Counted from the first letter of the stretch, positions 53,892-62,994 are shown. The stretch: 64,000 bases of DNA from Tersicoccus solisilvae (GCF_014643255.1 NZ_BMJI01000013.1:1-64000); one strand, 5' to 3'. Notes: a model not told the origin generated them from the sequence alone. Made by a program: numbers and translations.

Positions 53892-56123
53892 ATGAGCCCC
53901 ACCCCGCAGCAGACCGACTCCTCGACCGGCCCCACCGTCCGTGACCGCGGACTGTACGACGAGGCCCTCGACGTGCTGCACGCCCTCACCGGCAGCGCCG
54001 ACGCGCGGTTCCACGCCGGCCAGTACGAGGCGATCGAGGCCCTCGTCGCGGATCACCGGCGTGCCCTCGTCGTCCAGCGCACGGGCTGGGGCAAGTCCGC
54101 GGTCTATTTCCTCGCGTCCCTGCTGCTGCGCCGCCGCGGCGCCGGGCCCGCCCTGATCGTCTCCCCACTGCTGGCGCTGATGCGGGACCAGATCTCCGCT
54201 GCGGAGCGCGCCGGGGTGCGCGCGGTGGCGATCAACTCGGCGAACGCGACCGAGTGGACCGACATCGCGGGCCGGCTGGCGGCCGACGACGTCGACGTCC
54301 TGCTCATCTCGCCGGAGCGGCTGACCAATCCGCGGTTCCGTGCCGAGCAGCTACCCGACCTGATCCGCCGGTGTGCCCTCGTCGTCATCGACGAGGCCCA
54401 CTGCATCTCCGACTGGGGGCACGACTTCCGGCCCGACTACCGCCGCATCCGGGACCTGCTGGCCGAGCTGCCCGACGGGGTGCCCGTGCTCGCCACCACG
54501 GCGACGGCGAACGCCCGGGTGGTCTCGGACGTCGCGGAGCAGCTGGACGTGCGGCTGGTGGACGGTTCCCGCACGCCGCCCGACGACGGCGTCTTCACCC
54601 TGCGCGGGCCGCTCGCGCGCAGCTCCCTGCGGCTCGGGGTGCTGCGGCTGGGCAACAACACGGACCGGCTCGGCTGGCTCCTGCAGCACCTGGGGGACTT
54701 GACCGGTTCGGGCATCATCTACGCGCTGACCGTCGCGGCCGCCGAGGACACCGCCCGCGCGCTCGCGGCCGCGGGGTACGACGTGCGGGCCTACACCGGT
54801 CGCACGGACCCGGCCGATCGGCAGGAGCTCGAGGACGCGCTCAAGGGCAACCGGGTGAAGGCGCTCGTCGCCACCAGTGCGCTGGGCATGGGCTTCGACA
54901 AGCCGGACCTCGGGTTCGTCATCCACCTCGGGGCGCCGTCCTCCCCGGTCGCGTACTACCAGCAGGTGGGCCGTGCGGGCAGGTCCGGGGCGGACGCGGA
55001 CGTGCTGCTGCTGCCGGGCATCGAGGACGAGAACATCTGGCAGTACTTCGCCACCGCGTCCATGCCGCGGCAGGAGAAGGCGGAGGCCGTCATCGCCGAG
55101 CTGACCCGCGCACGAGGCGCGCTGTCCGTTCCGGCCCTGGAGGCCCGGGTCGACCTGCGCCGCACCCCGCTGGAGCTGCTGCTCAAGGTGCTCGCCGTGG
55201 ACGGGGCGATCGAGAAGGTCGCCGGCGGCTGGCAGGCCACCGGGGTGCCCTGGACCTACGACGCCGAGCGGTACGCCGCGATCGCCGCGGCCCGGAAGGC
55301 CGAGCAGCAGGCGATGCTCGAGTACGAACGGACCACGGGCTGCCGGATGGAGTTCCTCACCCGGCAGCTCGACGACGCCGACGCCGCCCCCTGCGGCCGG
55401 TGCGACCGCTGCACGGAGCCCTGGTACCCGGACGCCGTCGACGCCGGCAGCACCGAGCGCGCCGCCGGAGCGCTGGCCGCGGCCGGGGTGGAGATCGAAC
55501 CCCGCACTACCTGGCCGTCCGGCATGGACCGCCTCGGTGTCACGAACGCCGACGGCTCGCCCGTCAAGGGCAAGATCCCCGACGCCGATCGGGCCGAGTC
55601 CGGCCGGGCGCTGGCTCGCCTCTCGGACCTCGGCTTCGGCGGCCGGTTGCGGGAGGTGTTCGATGCCCGTGCCGACGAGGCAGGCCAGGCTGTGCCGCGC
55701 GACGGTGAGCTGCCGCCGGACCTCGGTAAGGCCTGCGTGCGGGTGCTCCGCGAGTGGGGCTGGGCGCGTCGCCCCGCCGGCGTCGTGGCGCTGGGCTCCC
55801 GGACCCGGCCGCAACTGATCACCTCGCTCGCCCGCGGCCTGGCCGAGGTCGGCCGGCTGCAGTACCTCGGCGAGATGCCGGTGCGGGACGGCCACCCGGC
55901 ATCCCGCCCGGGCGGCAACAGCGCGTTCCGGCTGGCCGGGGTGTGGGGCGGCCACGTCGTCACCCCCGAGCTGGCCGCCGCCCTGGCGGAGCTGGACGGG
56001 GAGCCGGTGCTGCTCGTCGACGATCTGGTCGACTCCCGGTGGACCCTCACCGTGGCGGCCCGCGACCTGCGCCGCGCCGGCGCCGGTTCGGTGCTGCCGT
56101 TCGCGCTGGCGTCGGCCGGCTAG
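53892..56123 (+). CDS. recQ: RecQ-family ATP-dependent DNA helicase with a C-terminal phosphoribosyltransferase-like domain
   Basis: The 743-residue protein has RecQ helicase motifs: RTGWGKS (Lys68), DEAH box at 167-170 in VVIDEAHCISDWGHD, motif V SALGMGFDKPD and motif VI QQVGRAGRSG. A zinc-binding segment with C-G-R-C-D-R-C follows near 500. There is no obvious HRDC domain. The last ~150 residues end in PVLLVDDLVDSRWTLT (Asp710, Asp711), the PRPP-loop pattern of type I phosphoribosyltransferases. This fused form occurs in some actinobacteria; the enzymatic meaning of the extra domain is unclear. Confidence 0.9.
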   Translation: MSPTPQQTDSSTGPTVRDRGLYDEALDVLHALTGSADARFHAGQYEAIEALVADHRRALVVQRTGWGKSAVYFLASLLLRRRGAGPALIVSPLLALMRDQISAAERAGVRAVAINSANATEWTDIAGRLAADDVDVLLISPERLTNPRFRAEQLPDLIRRCALVVIDEAHCISDWGHDFRPDYRRIRDLLAELPDGVPVLATTATANARVVSDVAEQLDVRLVDGSRTPPDDGVFTLRGPLARSSLRLGVLRLGNNTDRLGWLLQHLGDLTGSGIIYALTVAAAEDTARALAAAGYDVRAYTGRTDPADRQELEDALKGNRVKALVATSALGMGFDKPDLGFVIHLGAPSSPVAYYQQVGRAGRSGADADVLLLPGIEDENIWQYFATASMPRQEKAEAVIAELTRARGALSVPALEARVDLRRTPLELLLKVLAVDGAIEKVAGGWQATGVPWTYDAERYAAIAAARKAEQQAMLEYERTTGCRMEFLTRQLDDADAAPCGRCDRCTEPWYPDAVDAGSTERAAGALAAAGVEIEPRTTWPSGMDRLGVTNADGSPVKGKIPDADRAESGRALARLSDLGFGGRLREVFDARADEAGQAVPRDGELPPDLGKACVRVLREWGWARRPAGVVALGSRTRPQLITSLARGLAEVGRLQYLGEMPVRDGHPASRPGGNSAFRLAGVWGGHVVTPELAAALAELDGEPVLLVDDLVDSRWTLTVAARDLRRAGAGSVLPFALASAG

Positions 56124-56268
56124 TTCGTCGACGGATCACTTGCCAGCCGGCTCTGCGGTCCGCCGGTCCGGACAGGTCCGCGGGGTAGCGTGTGCCCGTC
56201 TGTGCTGGTCAACGGCCGGTGCGGCTTCACGTGAGCCCCGCCCGCCACGAGTCAGGAGCGCCTCGTCC

Positions 56269-57165
56269 ATGGTCACGTTGCCCGACGCTCTTGTTCCCCC
56301 GTTGCTGCGCGTGACCGGAGCGAACAAGCCGTTCGTCACGGCCACCGGTGCCCGGAAGCGGCTGCAGGAGAACACGCTGCGGCCGGCCGCGTACGGTCCG
56401 CCGAAGCGCCTCCGCGGTGACGTCCGTGTCGACGTGGTGCAGGACCGGCACTGGCCCGTGTACACCGTCACGCCCACCGCCACCGGGCGTCCCGCGGGAA
56501 GCCTCGTGTACGCGCACGGAGGCGGCTGGGTCAACCAGATCGTGTCCTTCCACTGGCGGCTCATCGCCGACATCGCCGCGGAGGCCGGCGTCGTGGTGAC
56601 CGTCCCGGTCTACCCGCTGGTGCCCTGGGGGACCGCGGGCGAGACCCGTGAGCGCGTGGTCGAACTCGTGCGGTCCAACCTCGACGCGTACGGGCCGACG
56701 TGTCTGGCCGGTGACTCCGCCGGTGGCCAGATCGCCCTCTCCGCCGCCCTCCAGCTCAAGGACGAGGGCATCCGCCTGCCCATGACCACGCTCATCTCGC
56801 CCGCGTTGGACCTGACGTTCAGCAATCCGCGCATCCCGGACGTGCAGCCGACCGACCCGTGGCTGGGCACCGAGGGCGCCACCGTCTTCGCGGAGGCCTG
56901 GCGGGGCGACCTGCCGATGACCGACCCGGCGGTGAGTCCGCTGTTCGGCGACCTCGCGGGACTCGGCCCGCTCACGGTGTTCATCGGCTCGCGCGACGTG
57001 CTCAACCCCGACGTTCAGCTGCTGGTGCAGAAGGCGCGTGACGCCGGCGTCGAGATCATCGTCCACGAGAAGGCGGGCCAGGTGCACGTCTACCCGCTGC
57101 TGCCCACCCGCATCGGCCGGGAGGCGGCGCGTGAGGTCGTGGACAGCATCGCGCGCGTCCTCTGA
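56269..57165 (+). CDS. Alpha/beta hydrolase of the hormone-sensitive lipase (HSL) esterase type
   Basis: The 298-residue protein has the oxyanion motif HGGGW in VYAHGGGWVNQI, nucleophile Ser in GDSAGGQIAL, a late Asp in FIGSRDVLNPD and His in QVHVYPLLP, the HSL arrangement. The substrate is unknown. I use ATG 56269 with TCAGGAG upstream; the frame is open back to 56140 but that part reads like non-coding sequence. The divergent N-terminus (KRLQENTLRP) suits an esterase for bulky esters. Confidence 0.85.
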   Translation: MVTLPDALVPPLLRVTGANKPFVTATGARKRLQENTLRPAAYGPPKRLRGDVRVDVVQDRHWPVYTVTPTATGRPAGSLVYAHGGGWVNQIVSFHWRLIADIAAEAGVVVTVPVYPLVPWGTAGETRERVVELVRSNLDAYGPTCLAGDSAGGQIALSAALQLKDEGIRLPMTTLISPALDLTFSNPRIPDVQPTDPWLGTEGATVFAEAWRGDLPMTDPAVSPLFGDLAGLGPLTVFIGSRDVLNPDVQLLVQKARDAGVEIIVHEKAGQVHVYPLLPTRIGREAAREVVDSIARVL

Positions 57166-57224
57166 GCACCGGGTCGTTCTCGGGGACGTTCGGCATTGGC
57201 ACCCTCGGACTACTGTGGAGGATC

Positions 57225-57797
57225 ATGTCCGACGTCCAACCGCGCGGGCTGCGTAGGGACGCTGCCCAGAATGCGGAGCGCATCATCGCAGCGGCGACCC
57301 GATCGGGTCTCGCCGAGGGCAAGGCCGTTCCGATGGCTCGGATCGCAGCGGAGGCCGGGGTGGGGGTGGGGACGCTCTATCGGCGTTATCCGAACCGCGA
57401 GGCACTGCTTGAAGCGATGGCCGTGCGAGCCTACGGTCTGATCCTGGCCGAGGCGGAGGACGCGCTCGTTTCCGGCGAGAGCGGACTCGATGCGATCAGC
57501 CGTTTCCTGCACCAGACGTTCCGGCATCGGGACGAACTCGTCCTGCCGCTGCACGGCGCCCCGATGACCGAGCGGTCGGAGTCCGCCGCTCTCCGTCAAC
57601 GGATGCGGGGCGTCATGCATGCCATCGTCGAACGCGGCCACGTCGATGGCACCGTCCGCGACGACGTCAACGCCGGAACCGTCGTCAGGTTCGGCGCGAT
57701 GCTCGCCCAGCCGATGTCGAACGTCCCCCACTGGGAGGAGGCCGCCGCCGAACAGCGAGCGGTCTTCCTCCGCGGCATCGCGACCCACGCCGACTGA
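57225..57797 (+). CDS. TetR family transcriptional regulator
   Basis: The 190-residue protein has a standard TetR N-terminus (RRDAAQNAERIIAAATRSGLAEG, then MARIAAEAGVGVGTLYRRYPNREALLEA) and a C-terminal ligand domain. TACTGT with an 8-base gap before the ATG could give a leaderless mRNA, though GGAGG also lies there. It is 148 bp before the oxidoreductase gene, with a palindrome in between, so it probably represses that gene. Confidence 0.9.
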   Translation: MSDVQPRGLRRDAAQNAERIIAAATRSGLAEGKAVPMARIAAEAGVGVGTLYRRYPNREALLEAMAVRAYGLILAEAEDALVSGESGLDAISRFLHQTFRHRDELVLPLHGAPMTERSESAALRQRMRGVMHAIVERGHVDGTVRDDVNAGTVVRFGAMLAQPMSNVPHWEEAAAEQRAVFLRGIATHAD

Positions 57798-57853
57798 CCG
57801 GCCCTGCTCGCCGACCTCCTTCTCGCTGTCGTCGGTGCAGGACCGGAATAAGT

Positions 57854-57867
57854 GGACGAAATCGTCC
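57854..57867. promoter_or_regulatory. Probable TetR operator before the oxidoreductase gene
   Basis: GGACGAAATCGTCC is a perfect 6-bp-arm palindrome around AA, lying about 80 bases before the start of the quinone-oxidoreductase-like gene and following the tetR gene. The flanking AAGT and GTTT extend the pattern imperfectly. Confidence 0.65.
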
Positions 57868-57945
57868 GTTTGCACCAGTAGCGCGAGCCCGAGGCGACGC
57901 CGAAGCAATCGGCGGCCGGACGCGTGCGCCGTACAGGAGCTGATC

Positions 57946-58884
57946 ATGAAGGCAGTGCGTTTCCACGAGCACGGTGACCCGAGCGTGCTGACGATCGAGG
58001 AGATCGAGCAACCCGTCGCCGGTTCGGGCGAAGTTCGCGTCCGGGTGGCAGCATCCGGCTTCAACCAGGCCGACAACGGCATCCGGGCCGGCAGCCTGCC
58101 TATCCCGGTGACGCTGCCGCACACCCCCGGCTACGACGTGTCCGGGACGGTCGACGCGGTGGGGGAGGGTGTGTCCGACCTGGCGGTCGGGGACCCGGTG
58201 ATCGGCTTCCTCCCGATGACCGCCGACGGCGCGGCCGCCGAGTACGTCGTTGCCGCCGCGGACGTGTTCGTCCCGGCGCCGTCGAGCATCCCGCTGACGG
58301 ACGCGGCCGCTCTCCCCTCGGTCGGCCTCACCGCCTGGCAGGCCCTGTTCGACGAGGCGGCGCTGCAGGCGAATCAGCGCCTGCTCGTCGTCGGTGCCGG
58401 CGGCACGGTGGGCGGGTACGCCGTCGAGCTGGCGAAGCGGGCCGGCGCCCACGTCATCGCCACCGCCAGTCCGCGCAGCCGGGAGAGCGTGCTGGCGGCG
58501 GGCGCGGAGCAGGTCATCGACCACACGACGACCTCCGTGCTCGACGCCGTGACCGAGCCGGTGGACGTGCTGCTGAACCTGGCCCCGATCGATCCCGCGG
58601 AGTTCACCTCCCTCGTCGGACTCGTCCGGTCCGGCGGCGTGGTGGTCAGCACCACCGCGTGGATGCCGGCCCCGGACGACGAGGAGCGGGGGGTGCGCAG
58701 CGCCGTCATCTTCGTGCGCAGCGACACCGAGCAACTGCGCCGACTCGTCGGGCTGGTGGACAGCGGTGACCTGCACGTCGACGTCGCCCGGCGCGTCGGC
58801 TTCGACCAGCTCGCGGCCGTCCACGAGCAGTCGGCGGCCGGCACGCTGCGAGGAAAGGTCGTCGTCGTGCCCGACGCGGCGTGA
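57946..58884 (+). CDS. NADP-dependent oxidoreductase, quinone oxidoreductase-like (MDR)
   Basis: The 312-residue protein is a zinc-free medium-chain dehydrogenase/reductase: MKAVRFHEHGDPSVLTIEEIE, the PGYDVSGTVDAVGEGV segment, the Rossmann loop VVGAGGTVGGYAVELAKRAGA and the C-terminal GFDQLAAVHEQSAAGTLRGKVVV. No structural or catalytic zinc cysteines are present. AGGAGCTG precedes the ATG. The TetR gene and palindrome immediately upstream suggest inducible expression. Confidence 0.88.
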   Translation: MKAVRFHEHGDPSVLTIEEIEQPVAGSGEVRVRVAASGFNQADNGIRAGSLPIPVTLPHTPGYDVSGTVDAVGEGVSDLAVGDPVIGFLPMTADGAAAEYVVAAADVFVPAPSSIPLTDAAALPSVGLTAWQALFDEAALQANQRLLVVGAGGTVGGYAVELAKRAGAHVIATASPRSRESVLAAGAEQVIDHTTTSVLDAVTEPVDVLLNLAPIDPAEFTSLVGLVRSGGVVVSTTAWMPAPDDEERGVRSAVIFVRSDTEQLRRLVGLVDSGDLHVDVARRVGFDQLAAVHEQSAAGTLRGKVVVVPDAA

Positions 58885-58969
58885 ACCCGGGTGGTCGTCG
58901 GCGGCCGGAACTGGGCCACCGTTTCCCTGCGTTTACCATCGCGGGAGACGGCGAGGTACTCGCATCGGG

Positions 58970-59059
58970 GGCGAGGAGGCACGTGTGCAGCAAGCCCTCG
59001 TCACCGACCCAGAGGGGTATCCGGTCCGCTTCGAATCCGCCGGCCCGCGGAGCCGCCGC
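58970..59059 (+). pseudogene. Possible remnant of a VOC (glyoxalase/bleomycin-resistance) family gene
   Basis: In one frame the sequence reads ARVQQALVTDPEGYPVRFES, which looks like the final strand and loop of a VOC-superfamily domain (DPDGN-x-x-x-F pattern). No start, no ribosome-binding site and no upstream domain are present, and the frame then runs into non-coding sequence. I read it as a truncated fragment left between the oxidoreductase and aldo/keto reductase genes; chance resemblance is possible. Confidence 0.35.
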
Positions 59060-59081
59060 ACGCTAGCCGATCGTCCAACGG

Positions 59082-59171
59082 TCAGGGCTGCAACCGCAGT
59101 ACGAAGACGTCGCCGGCGACCATGGCCTCGCAGAGCGATGCGTGCAGGGTCTTCAGGTCGTCGCCGGTCAT
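59082..59171 (-). CDS. 29-codon ORF overlapping the end of the aldo/keto reductase gene
   Basis: ATG 59171 overlaps the reductase stop as ATGA, and the ORF reads MTGDDLKTLHASLCEAMVAG and then nine more residues before a TGA. The content looks like the first helix of a SnoaL- or DUF4440-like protein, so it is probably the stump of a deleted gene of the same operon rather than a functional peptide. Confidence 0.35.
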   Translation of the reverse strand: MTGDDLKTLHASLCEAMVAGDVFVLRLQP

Positions 59172-60193
59172 CGCCGTGGCCGGCGACGGGCCTGACCGGT
59201 CAGTTCGTGGGCTCCGTAGCTGTTGTCGTCGGGGTTGATCGTCACACCGGGAGCCACGAGCTGGTCGATGCGGTCGAGCACGTCGTCCGACAGGGTGATG
59301 TCCGCGGCCGGCAGGTAGGACTCGAGTTGCTCCATCGTGCGCGGTCCGACGATCGCCGAGGTCACGCCCGGGTGGTTGATGACGAAGGCGATGGACAGTT
59401 CGATCAGGCTCAGCCCGGCGCTCTCGGCCAGCTGCGCCAGCTCCTCGACGACGTCGAGCTTGCGCTGGTTCGCCGGGGCGTCCATGTCGAACCGGGCGCT
59501 CGGGCGGGCCGAGGAGGTCGGGGAGCCGGGCGCGTTCTTCCGGTAGCGACCGGAGAGCCAGCCGCCGGAGAGGGGGCTGTAGGTCAGGGTGCCCATGCCG
59601 TGCCGCTGGGTCGTGGGCAGCACGTCCTCCTCGATGCCGCGGACGAGGATCGAGTACGGCGGCTGCTCGGTGACGAATCGCGCGAGGTTGCGGTCTCGGG
59701 ACGCCCACTGCGCTTCGACGATCTGCGACCCGGAGTAGGACGAGGAGCCGACATAGCGGACCTTGCCCTGCCGCACGAGGTCGGTGAGCGCGCCGAGGGT
59801 CTCCTCGACGTCGGTGTCGGCGCTCGGCCGGTGCACCTGGTACAGGTCGAGATGATCGGTCTTCAGCCGGCGCAGTGAGTTCTCGACCTCGCGCATGATC
59901 CAGAGGCGGGAGCCGCCCCGGTGGTTGACGTCGTCGTCCATCGGCATGAAGAACTTGGTGGCGAGCACGACGTCGTCGCGCCGTCCCTGCAGCGCCTCCC
60001 CGACGATCTCCTCCGAGACGCCGGCCGAGTAGACGTCGGCGGTGTCCACGATATTGATCCCGGCGTCGAGGGCGCGGTGGATGATGCGGGTGGCGTCGGC
60101 GCGGTCGTCGTTGCCCCAGGGGCCGAACATCATGGCGCCGAGGCACAGCGGGCTGACCTGGACGCCGGTGCGTCCGAGCGGGCGGTGTTCCAT
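59168..60193 (-). CDS. Aldo/keto reductase
   Basis: The 341-residue protein is an NADPH-dependent AKR with the catalytic tetrad Asp and Tyr in NIVDTADVYSAG, Lys in VLATKFF and His in LYQVHRP. The strand-7 region SAIVGPRTMEQLE and the GSSSYSG segment are typical of the YajO/Tas-like group; the substrate is open. ATG 60193 is the first sensible start. It follows the zinc alcohol dehydrogenase gene on the same strand, with a strong hairpin between. Confidence 0.88.
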   Translation of the reverse strand: MEHRPLGRTGVQVSPLCLGAMMFGPWGNDDRADATRIIHRALDAGINIVDTADVYSAGVSEEIVGEALQGRRDDVVLATKFFMPMDDDVNHRGGSRLWIMREVENSLRRLKTDHLDLYQVHRPSADTDVEETLGALTDLVRQGKVRYVGSSSYSGSQIVEAQWASRDRNLARFVTEQPPYSILVRGIEEDVLPTTQRHGMGTLTYSPLSGGWLSGRYRKNAPGSPTSSARPSARFDMDAPANQRKLDVVEELAQLAESAGLSLIELSIAFVINHPGVTSAIVGPRTMEQLESYLPAADITLSDDVLDRIDQLVAPGVTINPDDNSYGAHELTGQARRRPRR

Positions 60194-60230
60194 CGTTGAC
60201 CTGCTTTCGATTGTCGTACGGATGCCGGGT

Positions 60231-60268
60231 TTCCCCGGTGCGGCGGTGGTCACCGCCGCACCGGGGGA
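60231..60268. terminator. Strong hairpin between the alcohol dehydrogenase and aldo/keto reductase genes
   Basis: Arms 60233-60247 and 60252-60266 form a perfect 15-bp stem around GGTC, and the flanking bases add a T-G and a T-A pair. Neither strand has a T tract. It may end or attenuate the upstream dehydrogenase transcript. Confidence 0.6.
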
Positions 60269-60293
60269 ACCTGCTGGGGGTGTCGTTCCAGGG

Positions 60294-61325
60294 TTACGGG
60301 CGGACGAGCACTTTGAGTGCTTCGCGGTCGGCCATCGCCTGGTATCCGGCGGGGACGTCGTCCATGCCGACGGTGCGGTCGAACACCTTCCCGGGGTCGA
60401 TGCTGCGATCCAGCACCAGTGGGAGCAGTTCATCGATGTAGGCCCGGGCGGGGGCGACACCTCCGGTGAGGGTGATGTTGCGCATGAACTCGGGGGACCC
60501 GAGGGGGACGTCGGAGAACTGCGGGGCGCCGACGCGGCTGATGACGCCACCGTCGCGGACGACGCCGATGGCCATCTCGATCGCCGACTTCAGCCCGACG
60601 GCCTCGAGGACGACGTGGGTTCCGTCACCGCCGGTAAGGTCGCGGACTCGGGTGATGCCCTCCTGCCCACGCTCGGCGACCACGTCGGTGGCCCCGAACT
60701 CGCGGCCCAGATCGGTGCGGGCCCGGTGACGCCCCATGAGGATGATGCGGGAGGCGCCCATCAGTCGGGCGGAGATGACCGCGGACAGCCCAACGGCGCC
60801 GTCACCGATCACGGCGACCGTCTGACCGGGCTCGATGTGTGCTTTCTTCGCCGCGTGGTATCCGGTCGACATGACGTCGGACAGGCTGAGCAGCGAGGGG
60901 ATCAGTTCCTCGTCGAAGCCGGACGGCACCACGACGAGAGTGCCTGAAGCCTGCGGTACCCGGGCGAATTCGCCCTGGCCACCGTCGTCCTGCCCACCCC
61001 AGTGGGCACCGTGCCGGCAGGAGGTCTGCAGTCCCTCCTGGCAGAAATCGCAGGTTCCGTCGGACGCGACGAAGGGCGCGATCACGAAGTCCCCGATCGC
61101 CATCCCGGTCACCTCGGAACCGAGCTCCTCGATGACCCCGACGAATTCATGACCCATACGGGCCCCTTCGTCCGTGTCCGGCATCGACGCGTAGGGCCAC
61201 AGGTCGCTTCCGCAGATGCAGCCGGCGACGATCCGCACGATCGCGTCGGTGGGTTCCTGGATCGTGGGGGCGGGGACGTTCTCGACGCGCACGTCTCCCG
61301 CGCCGTACATCAGTGCTGCTCGCAT
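60294..61325 (-). CDS. Zinc-dependent alcohol dehydrogenase (medium-chain)
   Basis: The 343-residue protein has the catalytic zinc pattern (CICGSDLW, GHEFVGVIEELG), a structural-zinc-like loop with CDFC then a Cys eight residues on, and the NAD(P) loop VIGDGAVGLSAVISARLMGA. The substrate is not determined; relatives act on alcohols, polyols or formaldehyde adducts. AAAGGAGAG is well placed before the ATG. It lies between the efflux pump and the reductase on the same strand. Confidence 0.9.
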   Translation of the reverse strand: MRAALMYGAGDVRVENVPAPTIQEPTDAIVRIVAGCICGSDLWPYASMPDTDEGARMGHEFVGVIEELGSEVTGMAIGDFVIAPFVASDGTCDFCQEGLQTSCRHGAHWGGQDDGGQGEFARVPQASGTLVVVPSGFDEELIPSLLSLSDVMSTGYHAAKKAHIEPGQTVAVIGDGAVGLSAVISARLMGASRIILMGRHRARTDLGREFGATDVVAERGQEGITRVRDLTGGDGTHVVLEAVGLKSAIEMAIGVVRDGGVISRVGAPQFSDVPLGSPEFMRNITLTGGVAPARAYIDELLPLVLDRSIDPGKVFDRTVGMDDVPAGYQAMADREALKVLVRP

Positions 61326-61450
61326 GGGGCGAACTCTCCTTTGATTGCTGTGCTTGCGTGACCGTTCAGATCTTCAGTTCACACCTGTGGCCCGCGACGT
61401 GGGAGGCACAGGCGTTCCAGGTACTGGCAGTCCCCCACAGGGCTGGGCCG

Positions 61451-62905
61451 TCAGGCGGCGGCCTCGACCTTGGTGGCCGTGGGCGGGTTCTTTCCGACCC
61501 GGCGAGCCAGGTCGGTGGGGGCGACGAGGGCCGCCACGACGACCAGGGCGAGGAGCAGCAGGACGCTGCCGGTCGTGAGGGCCACACCGACCTGCCCGGC
61601 CAGGTGAGGGGCGGTGCCGGCGGAGCCGGGCACGGTCGCGGCGGCGGCGACCGCGACCGCCAGGCCGAGAGAGGTACCGACCTGGTGGAAGGTGTTGACC
61701 AGCCCGGACGCCGCCCCGGCGTCGGCGGCCGGGGCGCCGACGAGGCCGAAGGACGTCAGGGGGGCGAACGCCAGTCCCTGCCCGGCGCCGATGAGGATCA
61801 TCGGGGCGGCGACTCCGGTCCAGTACTCCGTGTCCACGCCCACCCGGCAGAGCCAGGCCATACCGACCAGGGTCAGAACGATGCCGGCCAGGAGAGGCAC
61901 GGAGCCGGGCAGTCGGCGAGTCAGCCTCGGGATGCTCATGGCGACGACGAAGTTGATCGCCGTCATCGGCAGGAAGCCCAGGCCCGCCTGCAGGGGACTG
62001 AAGCCGAGGACCTCCTGCAGGAACTGGGTGGTGAAGAAGAAGAACCCGATCATCGCCCCCAGGTAGAGCAGTCGCGCCACGTAGGCGCCCGCCCGCCGCC
62101 GGCTGGCGAACAACCGCAACGGCATGATCGGCTGGGCCGCTCGGCGCTCCACCCCCACGAATACGACCAGGAGCCCGACGCCGGCGCCGACCGATCCGAC
62201 CGTGATCGGGGAAGCCCAGCCGCCGTCGACCGTGTGAATGATCCCGAAGACCAGCGCGCCGATGCCCAGCGTCGCGGTGAGGGCACCGACCAGGTCGAAC
62301 CGTCCCCGGGCCCGGCCGGTCTCGGCCAGGAACCGGGGAGCCAGGACAATCATGAGGATCCCGAGCGGCACGTTGACGAAGAACCCGGCCCGCCACGAGA
62401 TCCCCTGGGCCAACGCCCCGCCGATGACCAGGCCCAGACTGGCGCCGATACCGGCAGTCGCTCCGTACCAGGCGACGGCCCGGGTCCGCTCGCGGCCCTC
62501 CGGGAAACTCGCGGTCAACAGCGACAGCGACGCCGGCGCGACGATGGCCGCGCCGATCCCCTGGATCGCCCGGCCGGTGATCGCCCACCAGCCGGCCGGG
62601 GACAGGCCGATCAGCAGCGACGCGGCGGAGAACACCACCAGGCCGGTCACGAAGACCCGGCGGCGGCCAAGGAGGTCGCCCGCCCGGGCCCCGAGCAGCA
62701 GCAGACCACCGAAGACGAGCGTGTAGGCGTCCTGGACCCAGGACAGCGCCCCGGCCGTCAACCGCAAGTCGGCCTGCAGGCTCGGCAGGGCGGTGAAGAT
62801 CACCGAGTTGTCCAGCAGGATCATGAAGTAGCTGACGAGGATGATCGCCAGGATCGCCGCCGGGTGAGCGGCCGTGGCCGTGGTGCGTCGCATGCTCCCA
62901 GCCAA
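61451..62905 (-). CDS. MFS transporter, DHA2 (EmrB/QacA-like) drug efflux type
   Basis: The 484-residue protein has 14 membrane helices and the DHA2 signatures LLDNSVIFTALPSLQADL in helix 1, GARAGDLLGRRRVFV, and motif C in GATAGIGASLGLVIGGAL. It would expel hydrophobic or cationic compounds by proton exchange. The start is uncertain between TTG 62905 and ATG 62893; neither has a well-spaced ribosome-binding site. The XRE regulator is divergent 89 bp away and is its probable controller. Confidence 0.9.
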   Translation of the reverse strand: MAGSMRRTTATAAHPAAILAIILVSYFMILLDNSVIFTALPSLQADLRLTAGALSWVQDAYTLVFGGLLLLGARAGDLLGRRRVFVTGLVVFSAASLLIGLSPAGWWAITGRAIQGIGAAIVAPASLSLLTASFPEGRERTRAVAWYGATAGIGASLGLVIGGALAQGISWRAGFFVNVPLGILMIVLAPRFLAETGRARGRFDLVGALTATLGIGALVFGIIHTVDGGWASPITVGSVGAGVGLLVVFVGVERRAAQPIMPLRLFASRRRAGAYVARLLYLGAMIGFFFFTTQFLQEVLGFSPLQAGLGFLPMTAINFVVAMSIPRLTRRLPGSVPLLAGIVLTLVGMAWLCRVGVDTEYWTGVAAPMILIGAGQGLAFAPLTSFGLVGAPAADAGAASGLVNTFHQVGTSLGLAVAVAAAATVPGSAGTAPHLAGQVGVALTTGSVLLLLALVVVAALVAPTDLARRVGKNPPTATKVEAAA

Positions 62906-62994
62906 CCGTCCCTGCGCCCGCCCCGGGAGTCACGGCTTTTCCGAGTACCGGCAGTGCCTCCCTCCCGCGATCGCACCCCCGTAGCGTGGTGGCC

